NCBI GenBank assembly: GCA_031216915.1
Contig: CM062294.1
Coordinates: forward strand, 159,543,455-159,607,454
Length of the DNA stretch: 64,000 bases
Source: Pictodentalium vernedei
Lineage: Eukaryota > Mollusca > Scaphopoda > Dentaliida > Dentaliidae
Direction: 5' to 3'
The notes beneath the pieces were generated by a model, which saw only the letters and a list, made by a program, of their open reading frames with translations, was not told the origin of the DNA and made no database searches. Position numbers and translations under genes: made by a program. Of this stretch, positions 1 through 11,914 are shown one piece after another. Positions within the stretch are counted from its first letter, which is position 1; each line of letters starts with the position of its first letter.

Positions 1-505
1 CTAAACAAAATGCAACTGGGTCTCATTTTCATAATTTCATTGGGTGAATTTACGTTATCTGTCCTATTTAGGGTGGGTTATATTGTATTAATTTTTTACC
101 AACAAGAAAAACGCCATTCATTTGTTTTATATTTTCACATTTTGCTTCCAAAACATAGGTTATGACCCCTCATTGGAACGAGCTCGGCGAGCTCGTTCCA
201 ATGAGGGGTCGTAACCTATGTTTTGGAAGCAAAAAATGAAAATTTTTAGTTATACGAGGATGTTTTTTCCAAGTGCCGTCTGCAACTCAAGTAAGTTGAT
301 GGGTTGAAAAGTCATACTAAGTGGCTAATTTGTGCGTGTGTATGTCATATGATAAATAGAATATGAAATGAGTGTTTTTCTCATATAATATTTATAAAAC
401 TCGTCCGAATTTTCCGTTTGGGCTCGCCAAAACGGAAAATCCTTAGACTCGTTTCATAATACTATATGAGAAAAACACTCTTCTATTTATCGCATATCTG
501 GAGAT
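1..505 (-). mobile_element. Family C palindromic element, copy 1 (cut by window edge)
   Basis: This is the reverse complement of the elements at 25556-26290 and 62322-63055. It holds two long hairpins. The one at 143-231 is built on the core CTCATTGGAACGAGCTCG, shared with the TTAA MITEs of this window. The one at 355-490 has arms of about 60 bp that include GAGTGTTTTTCTCATATA. The window edge removes its CCAAT-rich end. No protein is encoded, so it is a non-autonomous DNA element; its superfamily is not clear. Confidence 0.8.
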
Positions 506-1407
506 AGATTTCAGACGAGCGTAAATTTTTGTACGGGTGCTCTTTTCCAAAAACAGAATAAAAACTGAAAAATGTACTAAATAATATCATTTGAATACCC
601 ATTTTCCAAACAGAAGCAGCCAGCCCCTAAATGTGAATGTAAACTGAAATAATACAACGAGAATAATCAAACAGTACAAAGGGCAAAATGTTAACTGATT
701 GTAGTTTATAATGCATTTCCAGTTAAACTTGCATTTTATACCAAAAATAACAAATGCCGAGAAGTGCAATTTTGTTTTTAAATTTAAATATTTAAATGAA
801 ACATTTAAATATATAATAAACTCACTTTTAGAGAATACTTGTGACAACAGTCCTGTCTTTTGTGGTATATATGAGGTGATGCTGAACATTTTAGGTATTG
901 TTACACAAAAAGATAAGTGTGATACTTTTGACAATATATCAATGAAGCTGATGCGAGCACACACCTGCCGTGTTGTTGTGACGTACAAGTTTTGTCCAGA
1001 AAATATTGTGTGTCATTTCAATCGACTGTGTTTTCGACAAGAGTAATTAACGCAGTACAAGTACCACTTTGTTAAAAACGACTCAGTGAAAAGGACACTG
1101 AAATAGGGCCTCGTTGGAGTAAACTTAATTTTGTAAAAGGCTTGATTTTGATATCCCCATAAATTACATTTAAATGTTCCAATTGCATTAAAGGGAAACT
1201 GTTGCTTATATTTTTAGCTGACTATCGTTAACCCCGAAGTCTCCCCTCCGCAAACTGACATATCTGTTCATTGCTTTGAAATAATACTTCACAATGTATT
1301 CTTATTTCAGAACTTTGTTGGAAGGCTGTCCCATCTTGGCAGTGTTTGTCCATCATTGCAGTCAGCCAATAACAATGCATGTAAAGACGCTATAAAGCCA
1401 CTTACGG
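506..1407. other. No recognised feature
   Basis: AT-rich unique-looking sequence. Frames of up to about 110 codons exist on both strands (for example 711-1046) but show no domain, no composition of a real exon and no splice context. I see nothing I can support here. Confidence 0.5.
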
Positions 1408-1760
1408 CTATATACATTCATATATAGCAGAAGACGGTGGTGGCCAGGTGAAATCTGGAGGTGTCGGTAGGTCAGGGAAAGTTTTCGAGGTGTCCGAATA
1501 CTCTCTATCAGCATCAATTATGGGATCGTGATAGGGTCCCATCCTATCGGGTGGGGACGTAAAATAGCTGTCCGCTGTGCGGAGAGCGACACACACACTC
1601 TGTGCAGGCTAAGGCATCATTTGTAGTATTCGAGAAGAGCGAAACGACGAAGTTGCCGCTACGAAGGTCCCCCACTCATCTGCGCCATTGGGCCAAGGGG
1701 AGGCGTTGATATAAGTTGCATATCTTGTTCGCAAATCTTTGTAAAACAAATAATATTAAA
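1408..1760 (-). pseudogene. Candidate host coding exon(s), proline-rich C-terminus
   Basis: One minus-strand frame reads protein-like from about 1760 down to a stop at 1408. It contains the pieces YINASPWPNGADEW and, later, PPDFTWPPPSSAIYECI at the C-terminus. A single in-frame TAG lies between the two pieces, near 1610. The lower piece could start at an acceptor-like CCTGCACAG just after that stop, so there may be two exons, or one broken exon. The acidic, proline-rich, Tyr-containing end resembles a cytoplasmic tail of a membrane protein. I do not recognise the family. A GTAAGT sits just after the stop. It could also be a chance open frame. Confidence 0.27.
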
Positions 1761-1883
1761 AAAATATACAGCAGCTATTATCTTAAAATAAATCTGAGAC
1801 TTTAAGGGTTTACCCGATGAATAATAGCTGTCATATTTGTGTTATGATCATGATCGCATCAGTTGCATCATAACCATTCAGGA

Positions 1884-2107
1884 ATACTGAACGTCGATGG
1901 TGCGCATGTCTTCAACCAATCTAACCCTGCCTGTGCTGCAGAGTGGAGTTCCGATGTTGGTGAGCTGGCAGCTGCTCGTCGTTGCTCGGTGGTTCTCTAC
2001 GGGTACTCTGGCTTCCTCTACCCGTAAAACTATCACCGACACGATATGACCTGTACTGTTGAAGTGTCGCTAAACCTTAATAAATAAATAAATAATTAAA
2101 TAAATAA
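1884..2107 (+). mobile_element. tRNA-derived SINE, 5'-truncated
   Basis: It matches the body and tail of the full SINE at 20826-21207, from CACGTCGATGGTGCGCATG-like sequence through the ACCCGTAAAACT box to the 3' tail. The tRNA head is missing. It ends in an (AAAT)n run. Confidence 0.85.
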
Positions 2108-2176
2108 CACAATCTCCGTTAACATATTTTCGAACTTTTACCCTTTTTATCTTTTGTACCACCAAATATTATAAGT

Positions 2177-2312
2177 TACAGGGCGTTTAGTTGGCAGACA
2201 CAGTGTCATATACGGCGAAGAGAAAACAATATTAGGTGAGGCGAAGCCGAACCTAATATTGTTTTCTCTGAGCCATATATGACTGTGTATCTGCCAACTA
2301 AGCGCCCTGTAA
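2177..2312. repeat. Long hairpin, ~60-bp arms, GGCGAAGCC tip
   Basis: Inverted repeat starting TTACAGGGCG and ending CGCCCTGTAA. The arms run through AACAATATTAGGT to the tip GGCGAAGCC at 2240-2248, with few mismatches. It is probably a MITE or foldback element; no clear target duplication is seen. Confidence 0.85.
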
Positions 2313-3042
2313 CGTATTTATTATGCATGGCATGCTAAAATGTCATTGGGGAAGTTAACTCAACGAATAGTCAAATGATGCGCACTTCTCAAAAATGTAA
2401 ACAAAGCAGACGATGTTTACATACACAACAAGGGGAGTAATTTCTAATAAATCACTCGTGACTTGTTCTATAACCGCCAATGTTTTGGGCTGGTTTGGCA
2501 TTTTATTATAACAGTTTCATTCAATCGAATGCAATGTTTATACGGCGGGGCTATTTTATATGGTGGGTCTTCTGTACGACTGCGCTAAGGCATGTACGTA
2601 CGTGTAAATTAAGCTGAGGCGTGTGGATATAATGCTAAAACAAAATGGCTGACGGGCACCTCATATTAAATTAATATTGGGTGCTTTTCTGCCACCCAGA
2701 ACCTAATATTGCGGAGTAACTTCATGTGATTGGATAAACAAATTTACTAGCATAATAATAATATTTTATACCATCAGATATTAATAGTATGCCTCAGCTC
2801 CTATCCTGAAGAAAAAGACAAAAGTGTGGACAAAGGTTTTGAACTGGCGGTTAGAACACCGCCACGTGAGCAAGGAAAATGTGACAAATCAACCATTATT
2901 TAAACACTCGGATATTGGAAACACGTTTATTCGTTTCGTGAGGTTAACCCTTTCAACACTGGTTCCCTGGAAGGTATCATTTCAGTCAATACTGTCAACG
3001 CCGAAATGAACGAAACCATAATGGCTTGCTGGGAGGTTCAGT
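2313..3042. other. No recognised feature
   Basis: AT-rich sequence with no credible gene. A weak inverted repeat TAATATTGGGTG / CACCCAGAACCTAATATT lies near 2670-2710. Confidence 0.5.
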
Positions 3043-3088
3043 AATAATTTAATCCAACAGCTCTATTGAGCTGTTGGATTAAATTATT
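3043..3088. repeat. Perfect short hairpin, 21-bp arms
   Basis: The arm AATAATTTAATCCAACAGCT followed by C, a 4-base loop TATT, and its exact reverse complement. It is AT-rich with an AACAGCTC tip. Origin unknown. Confidence 0.85.
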
Positions 3089-4015
3089 GCCGAGCCTCGC
3101 TTCAGATGTTTTACTCTTTATATCGTCTGCTCGTCCACTCCAAATTTTTTCTTCGAGCAAACATATGTGCACACCGAATTGAAAGGAGTTAATTTCCAAT
3201 AGTAAGCTCTGGTTTTCAATGACGTTTTATTCAGTCGGATGTTAGTTGAAAGAGTAGTGAACCTTATTGTTAAGCCTATTATTGTCCTATAGCGGTATTT
3301 TATGGGTTTTGTTTTGCTGCAACACTACCCAGAGAAAAGGTTTTAACAGTGATCTGAATACAGACCCAATAAACTGTGGGTGGGGAGGGGAGAGGCAATG
3401 AGCGTTTCGCCCAATTGATCCTGTCTCTCGTAAATTTGTGTTGTCCGTCGGAATATTTGTTGGTGCTTCGAATGTCAATATTTTCTCTGAAAGCTTCTAA
3501 TTTGAAAATCATTGACTATTTTGCGAAACCACTATTTTTATTATGCAAACATATCCTTATATTTCAAATGCCCTTTGTATGAAAGCGCTCATTATGGTAC
3601 ATGGCAATTCAGAATTCATGTACACGAACAAATTTCGGATTTTATTATTTTATTTTTTTATTGTTGTTTTAAACAATCACCTTCGTTAAACGAAAGTAAT
3701 TATTTAAAATGATAATAAACGAACGTCTCCGATATGTTTCAATTATTATTCCTTTAAAGATTATATTTTGACTCTCTTCCAACCGTGTCGGAAAATTTTG
3801 AGATCCTGACCGGTCCTGTCTGAAAAGGAATGGGAGGCGTAACATATTAGAATGAGTGACACGATTGCAGATACTGGCGGGTGATGTAGATCAGATACAT
3901 GCAAATACAGAACATTTTAAGCATCATTACCATTTCACACATTGTGATGTCCGCACTGTCAACGACTAGTTTTCTATGCAGCCTTCATACACGGTAGTTT
4001 CTGCAATGGAGCCAT
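3089..4015. other. No recognised feature
   Basis: No domain, RNA gene or repeat was recognised. Overlapping short frames near 3290-3710 lack any gene-like signal. Confidence 0.5.
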
Positions 4016-4019
4016 TTAA

Positions 4020-4254
4020 CCCTTTACCTAACATGAAAAGCAGACGACACTTGCAAAAAAAAATTCTTGAATAATTAATTTTTTTCATTTTTTGTCTCAA
4101 AAACATAGATTATGACCCCTCGTTGGAACGAGCTCGTTCCAACGAGGGGTCATAACCTATGTTTTTGAGACAAAAAATGAAAATATTTTGAAAATTAAAC
4201 GGCGATTTTTGAGAATAGCGCTGGCCGGTTTTGGTCGTTACGTTGGGTAAAGGG
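4020..4254 (+). mobile_element. TTAA MITE (piggyBac-like), subfamily A, copy A1
   Basis: A 235-bp element between perfect TTAA duplications (4016-4019 and 4255-4258). Ends are CCCTTTACCTAAC and, inverted, CCCTTTACCCAACG-like. A TTAA target site and CCC termini are the hallmark of piggyBac. The middle is a long palindrome whose core reads CTCGTTGGAACGAGCTCG. It has no coding capacity. Confidence 0.9.
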
Positions 4255-4258
4255 TTAA

Positions 4259-4787
4259 ATTGTTACATGCTATCCGTCAAGTTAAATGTTGCAGTCTAAC
4301 CATAGCTCTAACCACCTTTATTTTAACCCATTCTGTATACCACTTTTTTTAAAACAAACTTAATGATTTATTAAAATACAATAGTTTTATATATACACAA
4401 ATACATAGCAAGAACAAGAGTTTCATAATTAACAAGAGAAGATGCTTCATAATTAACGAATAATTAACAAATATATACATGTACTTTCCAGTACTTTACC
4501 TACAATTTTATCAGCAAGAAAAAAACACACACTGTTTTAAATTTAACATATACATGCAATAGAACACAGCAAAGCTTCGAGACTCGATTCAATTTCGAAT
4601 CTTAAGTTGGTATTCGGTTCGATTCGAAACCAGTTATCCGATTCGTTTTCCTACGAATTTTTACACTGGAATTTCGCTTGGCATCAGTCATCTCAGTCGT
4701 CTCACAAAACGTATAGCTGAGAGAGAAATTGTACAAAAATAATGTTGGTAATGAAGACGGAGTGTAATTTCCGCTATATGACATTAA
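4259..4787. other. Flank of a tandem duplication; GATTC-rich
   Basis: Contains TTCGATTCGAAA-type runs (4565-4640), and a stretch at 4478-4560 that resembles 5927-6015 (shared ATATATACATGTACTTTC and TCAGCAAGAAA). It looks like an older, diverged flank of the 426-bp tandem duplication that follows. No gene seen. Confidence 0.5.
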
Positions 4788-5038
4788 CCCTTTACCTCAC
4801 CTGAAAAGCAGACGACACTTTCAAACAAAATTCTTGAATAACTAATTTTTTTTTCATTTTTCGTCTCAAAAACATAGATTATGACCCCTCATTGGAACGA
4901 GAGCTCGTCGTCAAGCGCGTTCCAATGAGGGGTCATAACCTATGTGTTTGAGACAAGAAATGAAAAAAATAATGAAAATTAATTGGCGAGTTTTGTGAAT
5001 TGCGCTGGCCGGTTTTGGCCGTTACGTTGGGTAAAGGG
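4788..5038 (+). mobile_element. TTAA MITE, subfamily A, copy A2
   Basis: Same ends as A1; left TTAA at 4784-4787, right copy decayed to CTAA at 5039-5042. The palindrome core is CTCATTGGAACGAG, with a slightly disturbed tip. It sits at the start of the first unit of a tandem duplication. The second unit (near 5460) lacks it and serves as the empty site. Confidence 0.9.
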
Positions 5039-5890
5039 CTAAAAAGCATTTGTAACCATGTCACCATCCATTCTAATTCCAGTTTCACTAGTCATTACCA
5101 CTGCTGAAAGCAAATTTAAAGTTTACAAGCAATATCGACGATGATATGACGGATGCTAGCGGCTAGCCCCGTGCAGAGCTCAATACAGAATTCTCGCACC
5201 CGTTCCTCTTTTTGAATAAAAATCTCTTGTGGGTAATATTTCAACAACACCATCAAGGCATGCCTTCGACGAAGGCATGCCGTGATGATGTAGTTGGAAT
5301 ATTTTATCAGCCGGGACTTCAAGGCGCCTGTATTCGATTCCATGTTCGATCCGGCTACGAAAAATATATAGCCTCGATTCGATTCGAATCAGAAATATAT
5401 GATTCGCAGGGTCCCAATAGAGAAGTAGTTCCAGAAATCTTTGTCCCAATTACAGGTATGACATTAAAAAAGCATCTGTACCTATGTCACCATCCATGCT
5501 AATTCCAGCTTCACTAGTCACTACCACTGCTGAAAGCAAATTTAAAGTTTCCAAGCAATATCGACGAAGAGCTTACGGTTTCCAGCGGCAAGCCTTGTGC
5601 AGCGCTTAATACAGAATTCTCGCACCCGTTTCTGTTTCTGAACAAAAATCCTTACTGGGTAATATTCTGACTACATCATCAAGGCATGCCTTTGATGAAG
5701 GCATGCCGTGATGATGTAGCTGAAATATTTTATCGATGGGAACTTCAAGACGCCTGTATTCGATTAGAGGTTCGATACGATTCGAATAACAGACTCGATT
5801 CGATTCGAGATTCGTTAAAATAGGAAATATGTGTTTCGCAGGTGCCAAATACACAAGTAGTTTCAAAATTCTTCATCCAAATTACTGGTA
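5039..5890. repeat. Tandem duplication, two units of ~426 bp
   Basis: Unit 1 is about 5040-5465 and unit 2 about 5466-5890. Anchors repeat 426 bases apart, for example AGCAT at 5045 and 5471, and TGTCACCATCCAT. Each unit has a hairpin around GGCATGCC (about 5243-5306 and 5669-5732) and a (GATTC)n run. The units have diverged at scattered sites. No coding function recognised. Confidence 0.85.
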
Positions 5891-6251
5891 TGTCAGCAAG
5901 GAAATCTGTTTCAAAAAATTCAAAAATATATACATGTACTTTCAAAAATTCATTATCTGAATTATGTCAGCAAGAAATTATTTTTTCAAAATTAAATATA
6001 TACATGCACTTTAAGAATATTTTATGACAAAAAAATATGAAAAATACATTTTTAGCCCAGACATTTGCTTTTGAATATGTTTGTTTGTGAACGGTGTCAG
6101 AAATACTAATTGCTCTGATTACAGGCTTCAGCAACCTGGGGCCACATGCGACGTGTCCTTGAACAACACACGTCAGGGCACTTGGTCAGTGGTAGCTTGG
6201 TGGGGAAGTGAGGTAAGGTATACGACACGTTGAAAGTGCACGTGCCTTTAA
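5891..6251. other. No recognised gene; duplicate of 4478-4560
   Basis: The part 5927-6015 resembles 4478-4560, as flanks of the tandem duplication would. The rest shows nothing supportable. Confidence 0.45.
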
Positions 6252-6493
6252 CCCTTTATCAAACAAATCCGCCGCATCCCCCCGTGTAATACACAAATTG
6301 AGCAGTTGAAAAAATATATTTTACAAAACATTCCGACAAAAACATATCATGTGCCCCCTCACTGCGACAAGCTCGTCGAACTCGTTCCAATGAGGAGTCG
6401 CATGATATGGTTTTGTTGAAATGTTTTGAAAAAAATGATAAAATAATATTTACAATAAGAAATTTTGATATCGACCGCGTTTTGTAATGAGAT
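6252..6493 (-). mobile_element. TTAA MITE, subfamily B, copy B1
   Basis: Reverse orientation relative to 18924-19164. The TTAA at 6248-6251 precedes CCCTTTATCAAACAAATCC. The palindrome runs through ACATATCATGTG and GAGCTCG-like sequence, with more mismatches than other copies. The far end is decayed. Confidence 0.8.
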
Positions 6494-6495
6494 GA

Positions 6496-6715
6496 CCCTT
6501 TACCAAACTCAACGACCATATCCGTTTCGTACTATTTATAAGACCTGCTATGCACATTTCGTTATTTTGTCAATTTCCATCCCCAAAATACCTGTTGCTC
6601 CATCACTGGAAAGACTTCGTTGAGCTCGTACCAAGGTGGGAACATAAGCTATGTGTTTGGAGCAAAGAATAAATTTGTTAAGTTAGTACCGGTTTCTAGT
6701 CTTGTTTAGTATTGG
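6496..6715 (+). mobile_element. Diverged TTAA-MITE relative abutting B1
   Basis: Begins CCCTTTACCAAACTCAACG directly after B1 and keeps a remnant of the palindrome centre (GTTGAGCTCGTACCAAGG) and an ACATAAGCTATGTGTTTGGAGC arm. Old and degraded. Confidence 0.5.
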
Positions 6716-7933
6716 GCAACCAAGGCAAGGTGGTGCTCCGTTTGTGATTAATGTTTCACCCTCCGAGTAATCCACTCCATTTTCTACCTGCAAGTCTCTC
6801 TGATCAGATATAGCCCTTTCTGTCGAAGGTGTGTATTAAATCCTCTTAAACACATGCATGTACGTTTTCCTGGAGTCCTTTTTGAATCATGCTCATTCCC
6901 AGTCATGTTTCGTGACTTGGCAAAAGAATGTAAAATCCACTCGATTAGTGTCGTCATAGTTTATCCCCGACATGCCCTGCTCATGTCACGTGATCTAATA
7001 TAACACTTACCTGATTAGTGTCCCCGAACCCTGTCCGTAATTTCAGCATGTATCTGTCCATTGCATCAGCCAACAAGTCTCTCCACCTCTTCTATAACTT
7101 CCCCCCAGCAGGAAAGCGGGCGAGTAGGTGAGGCTGCGGTGCATGTGCAACTGCGGGAAGACTGCAGATCACTTGGAATTCAATCACGCCTAGATGTATA
7201 GCTTTACAACTAAAACTGAAACTTTCGCCTCATACGCTACTGTACTCTGTAAATAGGTTACGGGGTATGGGGAGGTGGGGATGGGTATGTTGCGCCTATG
7301 AGAACGATTAGTGATGATGTAGCCTTACAGACCTCTGGGGCTGTAGGAGTGTCTTAAGACTGATCACTGATAGGTCCCTTATGTTAGGCGTTTACTGTGT
7401 TGTCTGCCCACAGGTCACTAACATCTGGTCCGCGTATAAGACTATCCATAGCGGGATGAAATGTTTTATTGCCTCATCCCTGGAAATATTCATGATTCAA
7501 TAAAATTTTACCAGGTTAGTATCCCCATACCTTGTTCATAAACTCACAATGTTTCATATCATTGGTCACGATAGCAAGTCTCTTCACGTTACTGTTTCGT
7601 CACCATGGCAATCGCCCGGGCGAGTTTGTGTGTCTGTGGTGCATGTGCATACGTGACGTGCAGTCTTTGCCCAGATGTACATGTACTACCGCTCAACCAA
7701 AAAATATAGCACCTGTATTGTATTCTGGTCGAAGTTGTTTTTCCGCTTTACACACTGCAGTTCTGTAAAGTCTCAATTGTTTTAAGGATATGTGCGGCCA
7801 TTGAATCTTAAATGCCACTTTCGTTTTCTTTCATGGCTAGCTCTTACTAGTTCCATGTGTATAAGTTCCATCGTGACCAGATCGAGAGAATACAGATGTT
7901 GAGTTCGTAGTTTTGTATATATGTATATATCCG
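6716..7933. repeat. Diverged ~495-bp duplication, no gene
   Basis: The stretches 7013-7190 and 7508-7690 resemble each other in order (ACCTGATTAGTGTCCCC versus ACCAGGTTAGTATCCCC, then AAGTCTCT.CAC, then CGGGCGAGT and GGTGCATGTGCA). They are an old tandem duplication. I see no credible coding frame. Confidence 0.45.
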
Positions 7934-7949
7934 CCCCCCCCCCCCCCCC
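7934..7949. repeat. C16 homopolymer
   Basis: Sixteen C in a row, one of five G/C homopolymers of similar length in the window. Confidence 0.95.
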
Positions 7950-7959
7950 TCCATTGCTG

Positions 7960-8720
7960 TGTTGGTAAAATATTCAAAAAAGGGTCTTCAAAAACTCGAG
8001 AGTTTATGATTCGGAATAATGTTTTTAGTTCTTTTCATTCGGGATTTACACCTGGTGATTTTAAGCTTTACAAAATGACGGACACATATGATGAATTCTG
8101 TCGAGCGCTTTAAGAAGGCAAAGATGTTAGGGTCGTCTTCTGTGATGTCTGGGAGGCTTTCGACACGGAATGGCCTACTGGTCTTATTCGCAAGCTTGCG
8201 AGAATTGGTTTCTCGTGGGGAATTTTATTATTTTTTTTAAATCGTGTATGCCTGACAGATCACAGCGAGTTGTATTAGGATCGGCAGGAGGTCATTAATG
8301 CTGTTGTTCGACAAGGTTCGATACACGGGTCATTATTTTTCCTGTTATATATTAATGATATAACTGAAGATTTGCTTAGTAGTATACGTCTCATTACTGG
8401 CGATAATTCGTTACATTTGATTGTGGGGAATCCAGAGCAAGCCGCGACTCTAATCAACCATGATTTGGCCACAACAGAACAATAGGCAAAACATGGCTTG
8501 TTGAGTTTTATAACAACAAAACAGCGTGCACTTATATCACGTATTCCATTGGCCACCCATCCCCAAGGGGGCACAGAAGTCGACAATCATAAACATTTAG
8601 TAGACATTCTAAACTGTACCTATACACGGGACGACTATATAGACAATATCTGCTCTAAAACATTTGCCTCACTGCCCCATTTCAGCGAAAAAAACGGCAT
8701 TGCTGAATTTCTGAAGGCAC
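7960..8720 (+). pseudogene. LINE reverse transcriptase fragment
   Basis: Translations in consecutive frames give core RT blocks in order: a thumb-side leader (SSFHSGFTPGD), motif A as VVFCDVWEAFDTEW, motif B as VRQGSIHGSLFFLLYINDI, motif C decayed to ITGDNSLHLIV where ADDTSLY is usual, and a downstream HKHLVDILNCTYTRDDYID block. This is the usual RT of CR1/L2/Jockey-like non-LTR elements. The frame changes more than once, stops are present, and endonuclease and 3' end are missing. It is a dead fragment; the exact clade is uncertain. Confidence 0.75.
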
Positions 8721-9207
8721 ACTTTTGATTTCCATTTTAGTTGGATTAAATATTTCAGCGACATAATTTCAAACCAGTATTTTTCAAATGCCTAACATAA
8801 TGCAACTGAGATATGTCACCCTCACTGGCACCTTTTCTCCATTCTGGTACAACAATATATCGTCAAATAGAATACATAACATATGGCAACAGCTACACAA
8901 ACATGTCTACTCAACAAGTCGGCTATACCAATTTATGTCCCGACACAACACTCATCATTAAAATTGAACACTCTAATCCGATGTAGCAACGGTATTGTTG
9001 CATCTAACATAAAATGTCACAAGTAGAATATATGACGATGATCTATGTACATAATATACAATAACATTCTGTAAAATAAGGTTATCAAATAAAAATTTTT
9101 GTTTCTCAGGCACCCGCCTCGTCATAGAAATTCTGCCTCATCACCTTTCGTTTCACCTGGAATTCTCTTCTATGGCACTATTTTGCACATGTAGCACAAA
9201 TATTCAA
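8721..9207. other. No recognised feature
   Basis: AT-rich sequence, perhaps the eroded 3' flank of the LINE fragment; nothing specific seen. Confidence 0.45.
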
Positions 9208-9264
9208 CCAACTATACCGTCTTTGACAGAGCTGAGAGAGCTCTGTCAAACAAGGTATAGTTGG
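9208..9264. repeat. Hairpin, ~25-bp arms
   Basis: Starts CCAACTATACC and ends GGTATAGTTGG, with TTTGACAGAGCT / AGCTCTGTCAAA inside and one small asymmetric bulge. Confidence 0.85.
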
Positions 9265-11205
9265 CCAAATTTTCAACTATTTTATAGGAATTTTTCACTC
9301 CTGAAAACATTGGTTTGCAAAATAATAGCGCAAGTAGTTACATGTCTGATTCCAACAGTTTTGTGATTAACCAAAAAAGGAATCCCTCCCTCATCATAAA
9401 AGTGAGGAAACATTATCATTGAAACAAGATATTTATAGGCCTAATGTCTGAAATATAAATGACACTGCCGATGAACCTATACAGTTCAGAAAGACGATGA
9501 TAGTCTTACTGTTATTAACCAACTTTATTCTCTTTCATCCACCATCTTCTCTTACCCCACTAATATCGTTCGCCCCGACTAGTTTGATATGTCATCCACG
9601 GTTTCCCCTTATCTCCACTTTACCCCACTTCCTTCCTTAATCTCAGTTTACCATATCGATTGTTTATTTGTATTATATCTAGCAGCAGCATTGCTGTGCA
9701 CCTATATTTCTTTAGATAATGACTTTTTTCATATATTACCATGCCAGTGAAGAATTGTAAACGAAATCGTAATACCAGGAACAGATATGAATACTTAATC
9801 TCTGACGCAACAGAAGCTAGACGTGTGGTTATGTTCAGCTACACCATTAAAAACGCCAATGGATTAAAATACATATATCGGACTTTGGATTTAAAAATAC
9901 CAAAAACAACGGAGTAGAGATTCACACACAGGGCTCAAAACAATTTGATTGCTGGAACGTCAGCGAGAACTGTCCCCACTCCCGAAGATAGTAAAAGTCA
10001 ATAAACGCGATGCCGTTTAACGACGTGAAAGTCAAAGCGTAACAGTCTGCACTTCAACGAACGCATGGCGTTTACCTGACACGAAAACGAGCTACACGGC
10101 ATCAACTTTCCAGTTGGGGCGTTTGAATTTGTCAACAATAACTAGAATATGGAAACATTTAATTTGTATTTTAGAGAAAACTGGAAACAACCTCAATATA
10201 TTAAATTTACCAAATATTAAAGACTATTTCTAAATTCCCAAAGTATCCTTAATACGTAGGTTTATCTTACAAAATGTATGTATTGGGTCCGTAATTGCCC
10301 GAATACACTGTGCAGCAGAGGCCCCTAATACAAATGCTCTATCTCGCAACTGCATAATACAACCGCGGGTTTTGTTAAGATTTGTTTACGTTACTATTTA
10401 TAGCGAGCGAAAGCGACCCGCAGGGTCGCGTGCAAGCGATCCTTGCATTCGCAAGCCATCAGGCAACACGTATGTACCGTTTGAATGAACACAAAGCCAA
10501 GCTGATTTCAAAGGCATCAACTTCAAAATTTTTCAACGGAAGTGGTACACAAGGACGCTGACATGTTTGCGCATGGAGGAAATTGACATTCGCAATTGAA
10601 GAAATGATTTATTTATCGAAGGACGATATTACATTTTGGCAGTATATTTATGTGGCTACTAGCAATTTGTGAAAAAATAAAAATGAACGCAGCAATTTCC
10701 GTAACTCCTCGGATAAATTCCGGAAAACAACGACGCCATAAATATATCTTCCAATCAAAGCAATGATAAAATTATCTTTCAGGCAGAGCACTGTAAAATA
10801 ATATCTTCCAGGCAAAACGCAGATAAAAATAGTTATCTCGAAATAGACAAAAATACGTCGTCTGCTGTTTACAAATATTGGGAAGAGCCAATGTGGTCTG
10901 CTTCAGGCGCAGTTTTAAAAAAAAAAAATATATATATTGGGCCTACAATTTTATTTCATAATAACTTGTACAGTTGCAATTTTATTTTTAAAACATATAC
11001 AAAGTGAGCTCTGTGTTTTATTCAAGTTGAAGTAGGCCCTAAGTTTTAAAACTATTCTCTACCAGTCAATGTAGGCCTACAGCACCGTAGGCCTAATGCA
11101 TCACTTTCGCTCGCTTTTAGGTTTGCCTAAATTTCATATTAGAATATTAACGCTTTCGAAACGAGCTTGTGAGGGCCCATGTGCGTTTCTATCTACGAAG
11201 AGGGA
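9265..11205. other. No recognised feature
   Basis: About 1.9 kb with no gene, known repeat or RNA signal that I can support. It includes a short GC-rich patch near 10400-10450 (AGCGAGCGAAAGCGACCC). Confidence 0.5.
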
Positions 11206-11264
11206 TGGCGAGAGAGAGAGAGAGAGAGAAAGAGGGAGAAGGGGAGAAAGAAAGACAGACAGAC

Positions 11265-11325
<61 letters not shown>
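11206..11325. repeat. (GA)n microsatellite
   Basis: Interrupted then pure GA dinucleotide run, the pure part being about 11270-11325. The minus-strand Ser-Leu frame across it is an artefact of the repeat. Confidence 0.95.
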
Positions 11326-11332
<7 letters not shown>

Positions 11333-11584
11333 AAAGTATAATTATTAAATAATGGACCACATTATTTTAACGTTTTTGTATCTAAAGCACTGGAACAATA
11401 CGCAGTTATACTGTTGAGTCCGCAATCTTTTTGAAAGTATATCCGAGGAACGCAAACGTCCAAGGCCGCCGCATACGATTTCAACTTAACGACAAGCATT
11501 TTAATGAGTCTTAAATGAAATATGAAATGAAAACGCTAGTAAACTCTTTACTGAAAACACACAATATCGCAGTTTAGTATTTTA

Positions 11585-11680
11585 ATTATTTTTATAAAGG
11601 ATGAAGGCGCCGGAGACGCCCGAGTTGAGACGGAGGCGAAGCCGACGTCGAAACTCGTGAGTTCTTTATACCAATTTCAA
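11585..11680. repeat. Imperfect hairpin with GGCGAAGCC tip
   Basis: Outer arms TATAAAG / CTTTATA and inner CGAGTT / AACTCG surround the tip GGCGAAGCC at 11635-11643. The left arm carries an extra GC-rich insert. Confidence 0.6.
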
Positions 11681-11914
11681 ACTTTTTTTTAACGTAGGAA
11701 GTAGATAACGAGATGAGACTTAACGAGAATGAATCTGGCTGATTAAACTTTTAGGGATTTTTCCTAAAGGAACAGGGGACAAATGAGGTTACATTTTTTC
11801 AAGGATACCCGGACGCTAGAACAAGTGATGGCTCTCCACCATTGCTTTCACCCTCATTGGGTCAAGGGACCCTTAATATATTGGGTGGGGGGAGGGGGAT
11901 GAGAGCTAATGGGT
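11681..11914. other. No recognised feature
   Basis: Unique-looking lead-in to the satellite array; G-rich near 11882-11900. Confidence 0.4.

Noticed and set aside
1600-1760. YINASPWPNG likened to the YINAS motif of tyrosine phosphatases
   Set aside because: Only five residues match and no other phosphatase motif is nearby.
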